NCBI GenBank assembly: GCA_027886175.1
Contig: JAJNNQ010000009.1
Coordinates: 9,344,501 to 9,408,500 of the forward strand
Direction: 5' to 3'
Length of the DNA: 64,000 nt
Source of the DNA: Phylloscopus collybita
Lineage: Eukaryota > Chordata > Aves > Passeriformes > Phylloscopidae
Shown piece by piece: positions 37,701 through 52,317 of this stretch (position 1 is its first letter; each line of letters starts with the position of its first letter). Below the pieces are notes generated by a model, which saw nothing but the letters and a program-made list of their open reading frames with translations, searched no databases and was not told the origin of the DNA. The translations under genes and the position numbers were made by a program.

Positions 37701-40699
37701 TCAGCATGCAGGGAATCCAGGGAGAGGATTTCTACTTTGTACTACCAACATCCTTTGCCAACTTCTTCACTTCCACCTAACAGAAAAGTAAATTTTTGGC
37801 TGCTCTTCCCAGCTTTAGAGAGTATGACATAGTTCTCCTTTTGCATTGACTGGCTTTATTTCAGCCTTATTTCATGTCTTCCCTGTTGGCCCTTTTTAAA
37901 AACGTGTTAGAGTCAGATTACATTGTCAATAAAAAAGAACTTGAGTTTAATTTACTATCATGTTTAAAAAGTTCTTTATCTATCATTGCTATCAATATGA
38001 TGTCATCTCTGGGGTTTTTTTGATTGCTTAGTATATGACCTGTTGGATACTCTGTACATAACAAGCTTCACACTTGGTGAAGCTGAAGTTCAAAAAGGCC
38101 TATTTCTTCTTTTGCTCCTGTTTGAGTGCTCTTGACCTAAGATGTATTCAAAGGGAGGAGGAGCATTCTGCCCTCTGGTTAAATTTGTTCTTTATCATGT
38201 TCTTGATGCAGAGCTGGAGGCTTAGGCAAGGAACACTGTGCTACTTTGTGGCCATCTTTTATTTTAATGTATTTCAGCTACTCTTGTGTTTTAAGTCACC
38301 AGAAGCCTTAAAGTCACAAGCCTCCAGTAATCCAGTTAAATACTGGGAAGTGCCACACAAGCATTAAATACAATTGCTAATATCTTTGGGGGCTCCAAAC
38401 AGTTCAGATCATTTGTAACTGCCCCCCTTTGCTGCCACACAGGGCTGTATTACTCATCTCTGGAGGGAGATGTGTCCAGTCGACTTTATCCACTGCCAAA
38501 CATGTTTATTTATTACAGCACTTCAGCACATTCCCTAAGCTCTTCTGTTCAACAGCTGGTGGAAGAGGCAAGATTAAAAGAATGCTTCTCAGCATCTTCA
38601 GCTATCTTTAAATTTTTCTTCAAAGACATGTATAGGACAGAAGCTACCCCATGGCTTTTAGAAGCAGAGATGATGAGTGATCCTCTTTGGCTGTAAAGCA
38701 TACCTTGCAGCTGTCCCTGATTTTTACTTCTGAAGTTCACTACCCTCCTTGATCTCAATTGTAACTTTACTGAAAAACTGAGGAAGGAAATGTCAGGTAA
38801 TAAAACAAGGCAACAACCTTTTGGAAACAACATTCTCTTTAAAAATAAAAAAAAAAAATCCACAACAAAAAGGGAGGACTTCATGGCTTAGAGCAAAATT
38901 TAACAGTATGTCTGCTTCCAGGCAAAAGCATATTATTAATTTGTTTAAACAACCAATTTTTCTGATGCTACAGATTCTTAAGGTATTGTCTACATGGAGA
39001 GAATACCAGAGAAACAAGAAGCCAAATGTCTTTAAAGGTAATCACTAAGTGAAAATTAATGTGATGCTTTTTTGCTCTTTTAACATACCCATAGGGACTG
39101 TTCTATCAGCCAAGAATATTAACAGGTTTCACTATTCTAAACACAAAATTACCATCTGATAGAACAAGTATCTTTTCAATATTCTCTAAGCCCAGCCCTC
39201 TCCCATTTTCATCATCCTTCCTTCTTGGCTTCCTCCCCTAAAGGGAATCCTTCAGATTCAAAGGTGGCATATTATGACTGGTAACCCAAATGCAATGGGG
39301 TTGCATTTATTTGACTTAGGAAATAAACTGCCTCTTCAAAGAACTTACCCAAAACTATCTCATTCCCTGATGTGACCTTACTCATACAGCTGGTCTTTTG
39401 ACAAATAATCAAATTTTTGCAAGTCTAGAATAGCTTAGGTAAGACAAAATCCACATGCTAGCAAAATAAGCCTAGATGCACATAAAAAAAGCCGCAAAAT
39501 GGAAGCATTCACCTTGAATCCCTAATATTTAGCATAATCCAATATATTAGCATAACCTTACCTGTATATTTTTTCAAAGAGTTACTTCTTTTCCAAAGAT
39601 GCAGTTCATTCTTATTAAAGAACAGAAGACCATACTCATGTGGTACAAGGAGCGTGAAACAATTGCCTACTTAGAGGCTACTGCTCATTAAATTTTTTGG
39701 AAGGCTTATTTCAGACAAGGTAGATTTATTGGATAAGGAAGATTAAAGAAGCTATTGCTTCTCAATTACCACTAGACACAGCAGTATACATTTGTGCTTC
39801 ATATGACACGGTCATCATTGTGTAGATATGTAACTTGCCTCAACCTTTCACTCTCCCTTCTCTCCATTTAGACTTGGACTGCATCTGCGTCTAAATTCAA
39901 CATATTCACCGGGTAGGGATTACCTCACATTTTCTATGCACTGCACAAACATTAACTTATTAACCTTCATAATAGACATGGGAGATTCATTTGAAACCTA
40001 TTCAAATCCCAGTGGAGGATATGGGAAGATTCAGCTTTGAATCAGGCTCACATATAAGTAGAGCAAACCATAAGATTCTGTTTAACTTAAGACTACATAA
40101 CAACCCCAACTTCAGTCAAGGTCAGTTCCATCCTCTTGATTATTTACGGATGTTCCAACTCCTCTGGCTGTTTAAAACATTCCTGTTACTTCTGGTTCTG
40201 CTTACACCAGCCAGAGTGTTACAGCAAATCTCACAGAGAGGACAAAATGTTCAAAACTCCTTGTGGTTTCATCTAACCATTTTTAATATTTTTAAAGCAA
40301 TGCTTATGCTCTGAGAAATGAAGACTTAATCATTACTGAATGGACCAGGGTGCTTGGTTTGATTGCAGCATGTTTTAGCCTATGCATTTCTAAAGTTTAT
40401 TATTGTCACAGAGTACAGTATGCACAGGATATAATATTTTCCTAAGGTATCTAACCATATCTTTTCCGTTGATACATATTCTTGTAGGTCATTTAGTCAC
40501 CTTAAAAATTATCCTAGTTGTGGTTAATTAAGATGAACAGTAGAAAAATCAAACACTGTGACTCTGCTATTTCTACTGTGATTACTTAATGAAGTTCTAA
40601 ACCTTAAAATGATCCTAATATTTAAATTAATCAAGACCTAATATAAAGGCTTTTTTTCTTTAAAACTAAGTTAATTAATTATAAAAGGAACAACATAAC
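31711..40699. other. Intron sequence, no confirmed gene
   Basis: About 9 kb of intron. It holds an AAAC run at 34351-34372 and a small CpG-retaining patch at about 37530-37640. Two consecutive minus frames at 33705-34464 are discussed as a finding. No other recognised features. Confidence 0.5.
34351..34372. repeat. (AAAC)n microsatellite
   Basis: Short AAAC tetranucleotide run, directly visible. Confidence 0.85.
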
Positions 40700-40842
40700 T
40701 GGAAGTGTTCAAAGCAGGTTTGATTGGGTCTTTGGGCCACCTGGTCTACTGGAAGGTGTCCCTGCCTATGGTAGAAGGGTTGAAATTAATGATCTGAGAA
40801 GTCCCTTTTAACCCTATCTATTCTAACCCTAGTTCTATGATC
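40700..40842 (+). mobile_element. CR1 LINE 3' end, short fragment, plus orientation
   Basis: Matches the last part of CR1: GGAAGTGTTCAAAGCAGGTT, GATTGGGTCTTTGGGCCACCTGG, GGAAGGTGTCCCTGCC, TATGGTAGAAGGGTTGAAATTA and a tail ending TTCTAACCCTAGTTCTATGATC. Severely 5'-truncated, about 140 bases. Confidence 0.88.
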
Positions 40843-41296
40843 AAACTTTCAGAAGATTTACATTGCTGAGATTTTGGTGTTGCATTTGGGTTTTTTCTGC
40901 AAATAACCAATGACAGAAATCCTTAACATAAAAAGAATACCCTTAAATTAAAAACCCAGTTAAATCACAGCCTTTTCTTCAAAGACATAACATTGATTCT
41001 GCTTGCTAAGGCCTATCACATCATGCCAAACATAGTAAATTCTTCAGTTTCAGTTTGAAAATTCAGCATTTATTTCCCAAACAACTGCCACAAACTTCAA
41101 AAACCATGAAGGACCCAACCCATCCTGAAATGGACCCCTTTGACATTTTCCTTCAAATATTAGTATATAGAAAAAGGAAAATTTCAATTAGTATGTGCAT
41201 TAAACTAAGTAGTCCTGTCCTTGTGTACTTCCCAAAAGCTCTTTTTGGAATTCATAATCCATAACAACAGGACTGAGAGAACCTGAGTTGAGGTTC

Positions 41297-41323
41297 AAAA
41301 AAAGAAAAAAAAAAAAAAAAAAA
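41297..41323. repeat. A-rich homopolymer (A27 with one G)
   Basis: Simple A run with a single G interruption, directly visible. Confidence 0.85.
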
Positions 41324-44300
41324 GGTTCTCTTGAAAACTCTTCCAGCCATCTGGGGTAGCTGAAATGCTTTAAAATGTTCTAGCAGAACTTACTATGAAA
41401 CAGAGTCCTCCATAAACAAAAGCCATGTTATCTAGGGTTTCCCTGCCAAAAAAATAAATTATGTAAAACAAACATTCAACTAGAGACCAGGTTTGAAAAA
41501 GAAACAAATATTTGGAGGAACATAAAATACCTTTTCAAGAAGAGCAAAAGAAAAGCTTGTCTGTTTCTGCACATTCATTCTGCTACTCTCTTTTATTTCA
41601 GCAAATTTTCATTCCCTTTTCTTTTAGTGATGACTGTTTTGGGAAAATTTTGAAATTTCTTCAGTAGACAGTTGCACAACAGGTAAGGGGCTTAGGCAGG
41701 AGAATACTGCTGTAAAAATTCTTCTATTGGAAAGTCTGTATTTCTGACTCATTGGAAAGAATGGGCCTATTAGAAGGAGCACAAAAACCTGACTGTAAAG
41801 TATAATAAGGCTTATTGAAAAATTTATATACATCATCTGCAAGCCAAACACTCTTATCACAAATATCAAGAAAGGCAACTTCCAACCTGGAGCAGCTGGC
41901 AAAAACAAATATGATTAGTACTTGAATAAATAGATTGATGTCCCCCTGCAAATGCTGGTTTAAGATTTTATGCTCACAAATTGCCATGAAGAAAATTATT
42001 CATTTGACTATAACAGAACTTCAGCATATTGGATGACCTTGACTACAGTGAGACGCTGTCCTGGCACAAACACAGGACTGCAATTTTAGGGAACAGTTTT
42101 GACTTTAAACTACAAAATTATAGAACTTCCCAGAGCAGGAGGTTCCACTTGATTTCATTTACTTTATTTTGACTTTTCTCATGCATCCAAGCTTGTCAAG
42201 GAGTGAACTAGATGTTGCTGTATTATCTGACAAGTACAGCTATATCATATATGGACGTTGTGAAGAATTTCAGCTGGATAATTTTTTTTGATGATACAAT
42301 TTCACTATACAAAGTACTTAGGACTTTTCATCTACTAGAATCCAAAACACCATGCACAGCTTTATATTCTCCTTCAGATCTTCTCTATTAATATGGTATA
42401 CACTTGAGAGGCTTATCTTTTACAGAAAAACACATTATGCAGCTTCAAGGAATTTTCTAATACTTTTATGTCACATTGGTCAAACTGTGATGAGACACAA
42501 AAGTGTCAGACTAATAATACAGAATCTCAAAGTAACAGGCTAAATGGAAACCATTTATGCTAAGCCATCATTTACATTATATATATTTTCTTTATAACTA
42601 GTGTAGTTGATACAAAATAGGATACTATATTAATGGCAAAATCCCCAACCCTTTAGGGTCATTTTTATCTTAGCCTGGGCTTGATTTGTACTAAGCTAAA
42701 GGGAGGACATCAGTTCTGGATTCCATTTTCAGTTTCCTGTTCAATGACACACACAACATTGAGGTTTTTTCCTCATCTGGTTTTAGCTGGAAAAAGAAAA
42801 TCACAGAGAAATACAAATTACACCAGATGAGCCCAAGGCACAATGTGCTTCACATTTCAAATGCAAAATAATTTAGATCATACAACTAATGAGAAAAAAA
42901 ACCAACAAACTTTTGCAAACTGCTTAAGTGGGCTTAAGTCTGAAAACAGACAAGACAACAGACAAGAGAGCAAATGAACATGAGCTACTAAGGCTACAGT
43001 CCTCAGAAGAGTTAAGAAGAAGATGGAGTCTTCTATAGCTGCTTTCAAGGATGAGTAAATGTTTTATATTAGTGAAACTATAAAAGCTCATTAGAAAGCA
43101 AAATGCACCATATCCAAAATGAAGATTACAGGAAGAGATAAAAAAAATTGTTGAATTTTTAAGCCAACTTCTAGTGCCTGACTTTGATATATCATTAGTG
43201 TTCACTTCCTTACTTCCTCAAATATCAGTGACAATACTGAAGTGAATATTGGAAGAAATGCTGAAGCAAGATTTCACCGGGGTCATGTGTTTAACATGCA
43301 AACAGATTTCTTACTTTCAAAGTCAGTCTCACTAAAGCTGAAACAAAACCAATTTCAAAAAATCTTTCTGGAGACTGGTCACCTACTAGGTGGATTCAAA
43401 GAAGGAAAGTAGACTTAGTGCAATGAGGAATTACAGAAATATGATGGAGAAGAAAGTAGACTTTCAACTAAAAATGCCCATTGTGTTCACAGAGATTTAG
43501 CACCAAACAGATTGCACAGTCCTCTTAACTGCATACAAATAAATAGAAATCTGGCTGAATGTTTATGCTTTCACTTCCTTGGCAAGAAAATACAACAGTT
43601 ATATGCATCTCACAATAAATACTGCCCCATTTTCACAAGCAGCTGCCTCTGGCCACTGAGCAATTCTTATTAAACCCTTTCATGCCAGCAAGGCAGCACG
43701 TTTCAGCAGTACAAACTGTACCCCAGTGACCACCCATCCTGCTCCGGGAGCTGTCATTGTCTGGGGCTGACTCTCTGCCAGGGAATCACAATGAAGAAGC
43801 CTCTTCACTTCCCTGTCTATTTACACTTTTCTGTAGAGATGATGATGATGGTGATAACACCTTTCTAATCACAAAAAATAAAGGGGAATGATAAGGGCCG
43901 TTAATGATTTATACAACATGCTGATATAATGGGGAGCAACATTTAAGTGTAAAGTGTATTTCAGTTATGTCAGCTACAAAGATAGATCACAAAAGCATAC
44001 TGGAGCTTGCAGTAACATTTTTTGCTAATTATTGGTGGAGAGAGAATGAGAAAACTGGCCTTCCAATACCCATCACTAATGAGACTCAATTTAGGCCTTT
44101 TACATAATCTACTTATGAGAGCAAAGAAAATCCCCACCCTATCTGATAGATATATACTGGGATAAATTTTCCAGAGAGATTTGCCTCAATCATGAAAGCA
44201 AGTAGAATGTTAAGACTTTGATGTGAAAATGGAGGCTTAAGACGAAAATCACTCTACAAATTAAAAACTGTGCCTTCTAAAATAACAGCTGGAAAAAATT

Positions 44301-44672
44301 TCTAAAATCAATACAGAATGAATGATTGATAATGGGGCCTCAGACCAGAACCTAGCCAATACTTCTCCTGGGCACAATTTTTAAGCTTTTGAAAGTGCTT
44401 ATATGCTCTGAATAAACTTAATATGAAGTTAATGTGATAGTTTGCCCTTAAAAAAAAAATTACACACATAAGGATGTGCTTGTGGAAAACTGTGGTTAAC
44501 TGAATCAGTCCTTCATGTACAAGTATTAGAAGTAATTTAAGAGTGTGCTTATAATACTTTCTTGCAGCATCAATATCTTTGCTAGTCAGATACTACTTCA
44601 CCACTTTTTACAGAACCAAACCCACCAGTTCCATCAAGTTCATAATGAAGCTACTGCTCTTTCTTGGCTATT

Positions 44673-44690
44673 AAAAAAAAAAAAAAAAAA
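44673..44690. repeat. A18 homopolymer
   Basis: Simple A run, directly visible. Confidence 0.85.
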
Positions 44691-47364
44691 CCAAACCAGT
44701 TTCTTCTTAGCCTTAGAACAAAAATACCACAATACAGAAATCCACAAATCATCTACCATGTAATGTGAAAACAGACAGAAAATGCAGGTGCAGACCATGC
44801 CCTATACACTTGCAGGATGCTTATTCAAAGGCCTGTATGTGCTGGACAAAAACTAGGCACAGTTTACCAAAATACATCCAGCAAAGACAGGTAATGACAC
44901 ATTTGTTGAAATATTGGACAAAAGATAGACTGGACATTGCCAATGACACATTTTCTCCACAGGCTTTTTTCAACAAGAAATCAAAAAAAAGTATATATAC
45001 AATAATAATACAATATACAAATACAATAATAATAGCTACTACAAAAACCTTGTTTTACACTGGCACACCATTGCACACACTGATCTTTTTGCCAAAGTAT
45101 GTTCCTTTCAGGTACAGACCTGAGCCAAATGGTGATGTTCTCCAACATGGGACTCAGAGCTGCCAGGGAGGAAAGCAGCAGGACTTCTACTACTACTTGC
45201 ATCTATAACATCTACATGCATCTACTACTGATTTAAAAACATGCAAATGGTTATTAAGGTCTAACAAGGCAATCAAATTTGAAACCATATGAAATTTACC
45301 TACTTTGCCAACACAAAATTGATCTACAATTTTCAGCAAATAAAATGATTCTGAAACACAGGTTGTTTAATTTACTCTATACATTGTAATGTCCAGAGGA
45401 TGATACATTAGAGACAACATGCTATGATTTAGAAAGCCTTTGTTCATGAAGTGACCTGAATGAAGTCAACCTCAGTGATTTTTCTTTAAAAGTCTTTGAA
45501 ATATGTACCTTGTGCACACTCAGGTAAGTTGAGCAGGTTTGAGTTTTACTACATAGATCTATGGGGTTTCTTTTCCTACTGGAACACTATGTGAAAGTCG
45601 TTTATTGTTTCACTTCAGAAAAAAAACTAAGAGTTTTGAAAGTGATGTAGAAGAACTAAAATCACTGAGCAGCTCAGCTCAGCTCTAGTTGCTAAGCAAT
45701 TGTTATCCTACTTTTAAAGCATTATCTGTATACATACACATTTTTTCTCCATGCCATCCCTGCATGTCCTTGCAGATCATCTTGTACCCTTTGTTACTGA
45801 CCAACACCTCCACAGGAAAGCAAAACCACCACGGTAAATTTTAATTCATTTCTGTTGAAGTTTTAGCTGATTAAGGTAAATGATGACATGACTTGACCTC
45901 CCATTAAGAAATGTGTGCAAGTGTTGCTTTTCCAGACAAATTATCAATAACATTTTAATTAAGGTTTGATTGAGCCAAAGCAATTATCACATGGCAGCAG
46001 GTAGTGAGCAGTGAAGAGCTTGGGGTATCACTCTTTCCCTGCAAGGGCTGGAAGAAGACAGGGTAATTACTATTGACGAGGCTAATCTCCCAGTTTTCTA
46101 ACCTCAGGCATGCTCAGAGAGACAAATCCCACTCAGCATTCCTTGTCGACAAATTGGTCATTTACATAAACATGTTTTCTCGCCAACATACGCTATTGTA
46201 GTAGATTTCCCAAAGATGGCAGCAGGCCAGACACTTACTTAGCAGCCAGTGTTCATGTCTTTTGCATAAACATATGTGCTTTTCTAGCCTTTAAGTGTAA
46301 GTCTGGAGACTAAACCGCACTAAGGGCAAGTGGAGCTTTGGGTCAAAATCTACCGATGAGGGTCCCTGCCTTTGAAGTCACTCCCTATTATCATAACAGC
46401 ATACAGCTATAGTGCTTTTTTCCCCACTGGACTTTTCCTGTCCCCCCAAGGAAACTTTCAAAGCTTTTGGAAATAAAATTACTGTTAGACAGACCATACA
46501 CAATTTTTTTACATACTGGTTTAGCTGTCCAAAAGCATTACTTCAACACTGCATCTACATTATCCACACAAAGCAGTAACCCATGGCGTGCCCTGACCAG
46601 GTCGTTTCAGCACAGCGTTTACATTTGTTCTCCAGGTACCAAAGTGAAGCTGGGGAATGGCATCAATTCATTCACACGTTTTATTCACATGCAGATGCCA
46701 TATTTATTACTGGTCACCTCCTTGTCCCCTCAAAGATCAGACTGACTGCATTCACCAGGGATGAAAAAATCCTCCCAAGATGCTTATCTGCAATGAGACT
46801 AATGTAGATTATTGCAGTAAAAATTACTGATAATAGTGACTGCCCACCCAGCTCCTGGATATTTCCGTGGTCTTCTGCCTGGGTCTTTTCTGTCTGAACT
46901 TGTTCTGTGCTGTGCAAGGGAAGATGGTATTGGAAAAATAAAATAAAATAAAATTAGGAAAAAATCTCTATATCTACCTCTTATTAATGATATGATTTTC
47001 TTTCCTTTTTTGTTTACTCTTAAAAGATTTTTAGACTAAGCAAACTCAAACACTTCAGTGTAACTAAATGGATACACAAAAATATTAACAGAATGTAGAC
47101 AGATCTTTTAGAAAGTGACCTCTGTCATGTCCTTCAAACATTTTGCAGGCTATCCCTGCTGATGAACAGCTATCACATCTCACAAGGCTCCATCACACAA
47201 GAAATAGGATATCTAATTATTCTGCATCCATCACTGGAATGATCTAAGCTTGGACTAAGAAATAACCACCATGACATCTCATTTAATAGTAGATATATTT
47301 AAAAGATGATCTTTATAAAACAGTTTTCCTTGTAAAAAACCAAATCAAAACAAAACACAGAAAC

Positions 47365-47379
47365 AAAAAAAAAAAAAAA
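47365..47379. repeat. A15 homopolymer
   Basis: Simple A run at the end of a short A/C-rich stretch. Confidence 0.85.
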
Positions 47380-48084
47380 TCAAACATTTCTGCAGATCCA
47401 ATTCAACATTCTGCATCTTCACAATTATTTCACAAGGAAATTTGCAAATGCGTTTGCAAATTGTGATTACAGTGTTCCAAAGGCTAAAATTCCAATCATC
47501 ATATGAGGCCTTTTCTGCTTCGCTAAGTACATTTCTCTAAATGTTCCTGACTCTCACTGCAGGTCAGGGGAAATATTGTTAGTATTTATCATTTGCACAG
47601 TGTCAGAGAGAAACAGTAATGCACTTCCTACAGACAGATGGATGCTATTCTAAAAGGCATAAAATCAAAGTAGGTAAAGAAATAAAAAGAGAATGGATAA
47701 AAGCATTTCTAAGCTCAGTACACATTTTGTTGTCTCAACTATATTTGCTTTTCCTTCCATATTTCTTTGTAAATAAATTCATAGCCTGATAAAAGGTTGG
47801 CAGCAATGTGTACAAACCCTGCAATATACACTCCTATGTGGAATCATTCATGCTGAGATTAAATGGTGGGACAGTATCCCAGTGCCTTATCTGAATACAT
47901 TCCCAGGCTGCCTCCTGCCTCAAAAACCCATCTGTTTTATTTCTTACATGACTAAGGATTTTACCTATACTTTACACTACAAAACCAAAAAAAACCAAAA
48001 TCACTGAATTAATTTTTGCTTCCCAAAAAGAATTGTTGAAATTCACTATAGTGAGCAGTGTAACAAAGTCTTTCAATACAGATG

Positions 48085-48157
48085 GTCCTGCAAGGAGCAA
48101 GGAGTTGGACTTGACAATCCTCTTGGGTCCATTTTGACTTGAGAATTCTCTGAGATT
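48085..48157 (+). mobile_element. CR1 LINE tail, very short fragment, plus orientation
   Basis: GCAAGGAGCAAGGAGTTGGAC followed by TTGACAATCCTCTTGGGTCC and TGAGAATTCTCTGAGATTC matches the last 70 or so bases of a CR1 3' end. The terminal octamers are decayed. Confidence 0.8.
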
Positions 48158-50182
48158 CAACAAGTGAAAATGGAAAAAGTAACTAACTGAAAGATGCATT
48201 TATTAAACTTCACCTGACAGTTCAATCCCTTTTGCCCTTGAAAAGTTTAGTTACAGCTTGAAGATGACAGCTGTAGATTTCCCTCCAAGGGGTTTCAGAG
48301 TTTCTCTCAATATATTCATCATGCATTGATACCTTTGCAGAGCTGATATGAAGATTACACTTTCTCATATCTGTTGTCAGATACCAATAACATGGATTCT
48401 AGTAAGTCTGTAAAGATTTGGTCTGAAACTTTCCACACTGTGTCCCAGTTCCTTACAGTCTCCTTGTGATGGGGTCAGCCAGGGAGGAAGGGATAACACA
48501 TTGGCTGTTCATAAACCTCAGGCTGTTACCTCCCTGTTCATCTATTTTTGAGAATAGCTATGAATTCTGACATTACATTACTGCACTAATGAAATCAGAG
48601 GAAACCTTCACAATAAATATGGAGTAAGAATTGAAAAACTTGCTGTCAGGTTCCCAAGCTGGCCAAGGAAAATATCCCATGAGGTGCTTCAAGGGCACCA
48701 CTGCCCCCAGACCTATAGGACCACAGGTCAGTGGAGCAGCAGCCTGTACTGTGGCCCTAGGCCGAATCTGATTGAAAGAACACTGATAAAATTTCCTCTG
48801 AGTGTTGCAAAAAGTCTTGCTTCATGGGCAGCAAAATTCAAAACCATAGAAAATTACGTTCTCTCCCAAACCAAGCATCTCCTCATTGACTGGCACAGGT
48901 AGACAGCATTAGTTACCATACAGCTTCTGGAGCTCTTCATTTACCAACATGTCTGTAATTAACCTTCCCACAAGCACACTGCTGTTGCCATGGGACTGCA
49001 CCCTGGACATGGAGACAGTTCCACTCGGTGCTGCATGGGGTGAGGAAAAGTTACACTTCTGACAACTGCGCTGTCACAAGGGGGTGTCAGAGCACTGGGG
49101 AGCATCAGCATCTTGGCAAGAGATGGAACAACAGCTCAAGAGGAAAGTCATGACTGATCAAATGAAATTAAGGCCACAAGAAATGCCAGGGAATGCAGAA
49201 AGCCACGGCACACCAGTTCAAATCACCTTTCCTTTCACTTCTCCACAGTAAGCAATCACGGCAGAAAATAAAAATTTCAAAGCAGGAGGAAAGAGTGAAG
49301 GAGAGCATTCTACTGCATTTCCACATGTAAATGATATCATACTAAACAACAAATTAAAAACAAACAAACAAACGAATTAGCACTTTAACCTAATCCACAA
49401 TAGGCACAGAAACTCAATAACACTATTTATTTTTAAAATGAACGCTGTATACCTATCTATCTGAGAAAACAAGAATCATAAAATCAAAACATAATAGCGC
49501 CTTGCTAGATAATATTTAGTTTGCACACCACAATTTGCATTATAATCATAACCTACTTTCTTCTCAGAAAGGATTTCTAAAGACCAACACAATGAGATTT
49601 ACAATTTATTGTATTTGTAATTGTACATTACCATATGAATCTCCAGTATTACCTAAAATTATCAAATAATATTTATTAGTATTCTAGGAAGACTTTAATT
49701 CAATATCAATCTACATTTGTCAAATAAATAACTAAAATTTTGAATTGCAATATCTTTTCTTTCTTAAAAAAATGAATTTTTATATTCACTAATTTTCAAA
49801 ATTCAGTGCCCATTACATCTTTAGATCATTAACTCCTTTGGATCCTAATACACTATTAATGAAATCAAAAGTAAAAACCCAATCCATTTTTAGATATAAG
49901 AAGGAATTTCTAACATAAAACATTCTATTGTACCAATGGTGGGTTCCCCAATTTTCTACAGACATATTTCATCTCTCCATATTTAGGGAGGTAAAAAAGC
50001 ACTCAGGCATCCAAAATTCAAATCAGGCAAAATTTAAAGAGAATCCAAACACAAGAGCTACAAAATAATTTTGACTATAACACCTCCCATATCTAATGGT
50101 CCCTGAGAACTTCTGTTTTCCCTTGGAAAAAAAAAATCCTGGAAGTTTTGAGTTTGCTGTTGTACATGTGCTGGCTTTCCTC

Positions 50183-50204
50183 AGCTCCAGCTCCAGCTCC
50201 AGCT
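50183..50204. repeat. (AGCTCC)n short hexamer run
   Basis: About three and a half AGCTCC units, directly visible. Confidence 0.85.
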
Positions 50205-52221
50205 AAGACTCACAAAGTCAGGCATCTATGGGCCTAAAATCTGTGTCTACTAATGTGGGAGATGTTCTTAGCCCATGCCCACAAGCATGGACAGTCAGAA
50301 GCTCAAAAAGGCAGAAAACTAAGAGCAGAAGACAGCAGCATTGCTCACAGGTTCCTAATAGCATGTGACGGCTGAGCACTCTCCCTGGGAAGACCCCTTA
50401 CTACATCTTCACCTGAAAACTACTTATTTATTATTGTTGAAGAATAGGAATATAAAAAGCATAAAGCAGAGTCAGACAGAAGCTGCAGCATGATTTCTGA
50501 GCTGTGCTCTCTCCTGACAGACAAATGCCTGTCCCAGGAACACTCCAGTCAGGACACAGACACATTTTTGCAAGCTTTGTTCACATTTTCCTGACAAATG
50601 TCTCACTGGAAATCCCAGGCTTCAACAGCATTAAGCCTAATTCAGTTTTGTAGTGGCAACACCAATATTTGGGAACTGCAGAAGGGGCAGGAGCAGGTTA
50701 TCAGCATTTCAAGGGCAGCAGTGGCTGGAGGGGCTGTGTATGAAAGGCTAACAGCAGGATAGAGATACTGGGATCTGCCTGATTTGGAGGGGCTGGCTCT
50801 GAGGGACCAGGGATCACAGCTATTTAAGCTGCAGATGGTTGAAGATGTCTTTCTTTCTCTTCCCCCAAACCATGTTCCTTCAGGGATCTCATTTTCTCCT
50901 CTTACTTCCTCATGACACTGCTGACAGTCTGCAGCTGCTGCTACACCTTCCTGCAGCCCCAGGCAACTGGCTCCTGCTTTGGGCTGGCCAGACAGTCCAG
51001 CAGAGTTCACATCTTGCACACCTGACAGTCCTCATCTGTTTCATATGGAAGGTGCTGAAAGATTGGATTGTGGTCTCCATTCCTAGAGCTGGATATTGAA
51101 AGAACAACGGCGATGATGTTCAGCAGTGTTGCAAATCCTCTCTCAGGTCACCTTCAGACCTGCTGGGTGATACAAAAGGCTTTGAAGGAATGAAGGTGAG
51201 GATGCCTCACTACCCTTTTAGGGCATTCAAGACTAGTTTAAGTTTAAATGAAAATTGCTTTTCTGCTCTTTTTGCTTTTCTTCTGCTAGGGACCTGCTCC
51301 CATTTTCACTGGGCTGGTCCAAAATTTATAGCACTCAATAGGAAGAACTGTAATGGCAACAGTTTCTTTGAGCAGACTATTTGATATTGACCTCAACAGT
51401 GATGGATCAGGCCTCTCTCAAACAAGCACACTCATAAATTTTTTGCCCCCCTCAGTACAGAAAAAAAGCAGCTATAACAAAGAGTTGGGTCTCTGTGCCA
51501 AAAATGAAACTAGAAGGACATATATGCTATTTCCATGTTCACAAATACATGAAATGCCCAAAACCATAATGGGTCCTATCACCTTAATTACTAAGAGATG
51601 TCCTTTACTTTTAATTGTTTTCATGCTTCTGAAAGCTTGAGTACAAAGCCTGTCATAGCTGAGTTTTTCACTGTAGGAAGCATTTGTATATGTCCACTGT
51701 GGTTATGTATTAAGCACAGTTAACGTACTCCACCACTAAGTAACATCCTGAGTTTAAAATCAAGACACCATAATCAAATTTTGCTTTCTTCAGGGCACAG
51801 CTGTAATGGTATTCCAAGAGGGGAGGCAGAGTCTGTATTTCAGAGATCCTCCACTATGTAACTGCTTGAAAGGCACTTAGCTATGTCTTACAACTGCTTT
51901 TACCACTTTGAGTTCTGAGCAATCTTTTCCCGATTACCAGTTACATCCTCCTGAAATAAAAGTATTGGAAAGCCCCTGCACCTCTATTTAATGTTAAAAG
52001 TTACCATTTGGCCACTGTAACTTTCCAAATTGCAGTAGTTTTTCTTATGGTATTTCTATATCCTCTTGCCACCATGCAATCAGATACTTAAAGCAGACAC
52101 TAAAAAGCCTAGGGAAAATTAGACACTGAATTATGAACTTTTCTGGGTGATCTTAGACAACTTTTCCTTGTGATTCATCCAGTTAATCTGGAGGCAAAAT
52201 AAAAACAAATGAACCACCCAT

Positions 52222-52283
52222 AAAAACCACCAAAAAAAAAAAAAAAAAAACAAAAAAAAAAAAACAACAAAAAAAAACAAAAA

Positions 52284-52317
<34 letters not shown>

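Larger units (their letters stand above)
40843..48084. other. Intron sequence, no gene seen
   Basis: About 7 kb of intron with A27, A18 and A15 runs (41297, 44673, 47365) and an AAT-rich stretch near 45000-45035. Patches at about 43640-43980 and 46060-46690 look more complex and keep CpG; they may be conserved elements. The 147-codon plus frame (44765-45208) has no recognised domain. Confidence 0.5.

Noticed and set aside
44765..45208. 147-codon plus-strand frame
   Set aside because: No recognised domain, part of it runs through an AAT-rich stretch, and one or two frames of this length are expected by chance in 128 kb of two-strand AT-rich DNA.
50642..51019. 125-codon minus-strand frame in a GC-richer patch
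   Set aside because: Three frames on both strands are open here, as expected from composition, and no domain was recognised.
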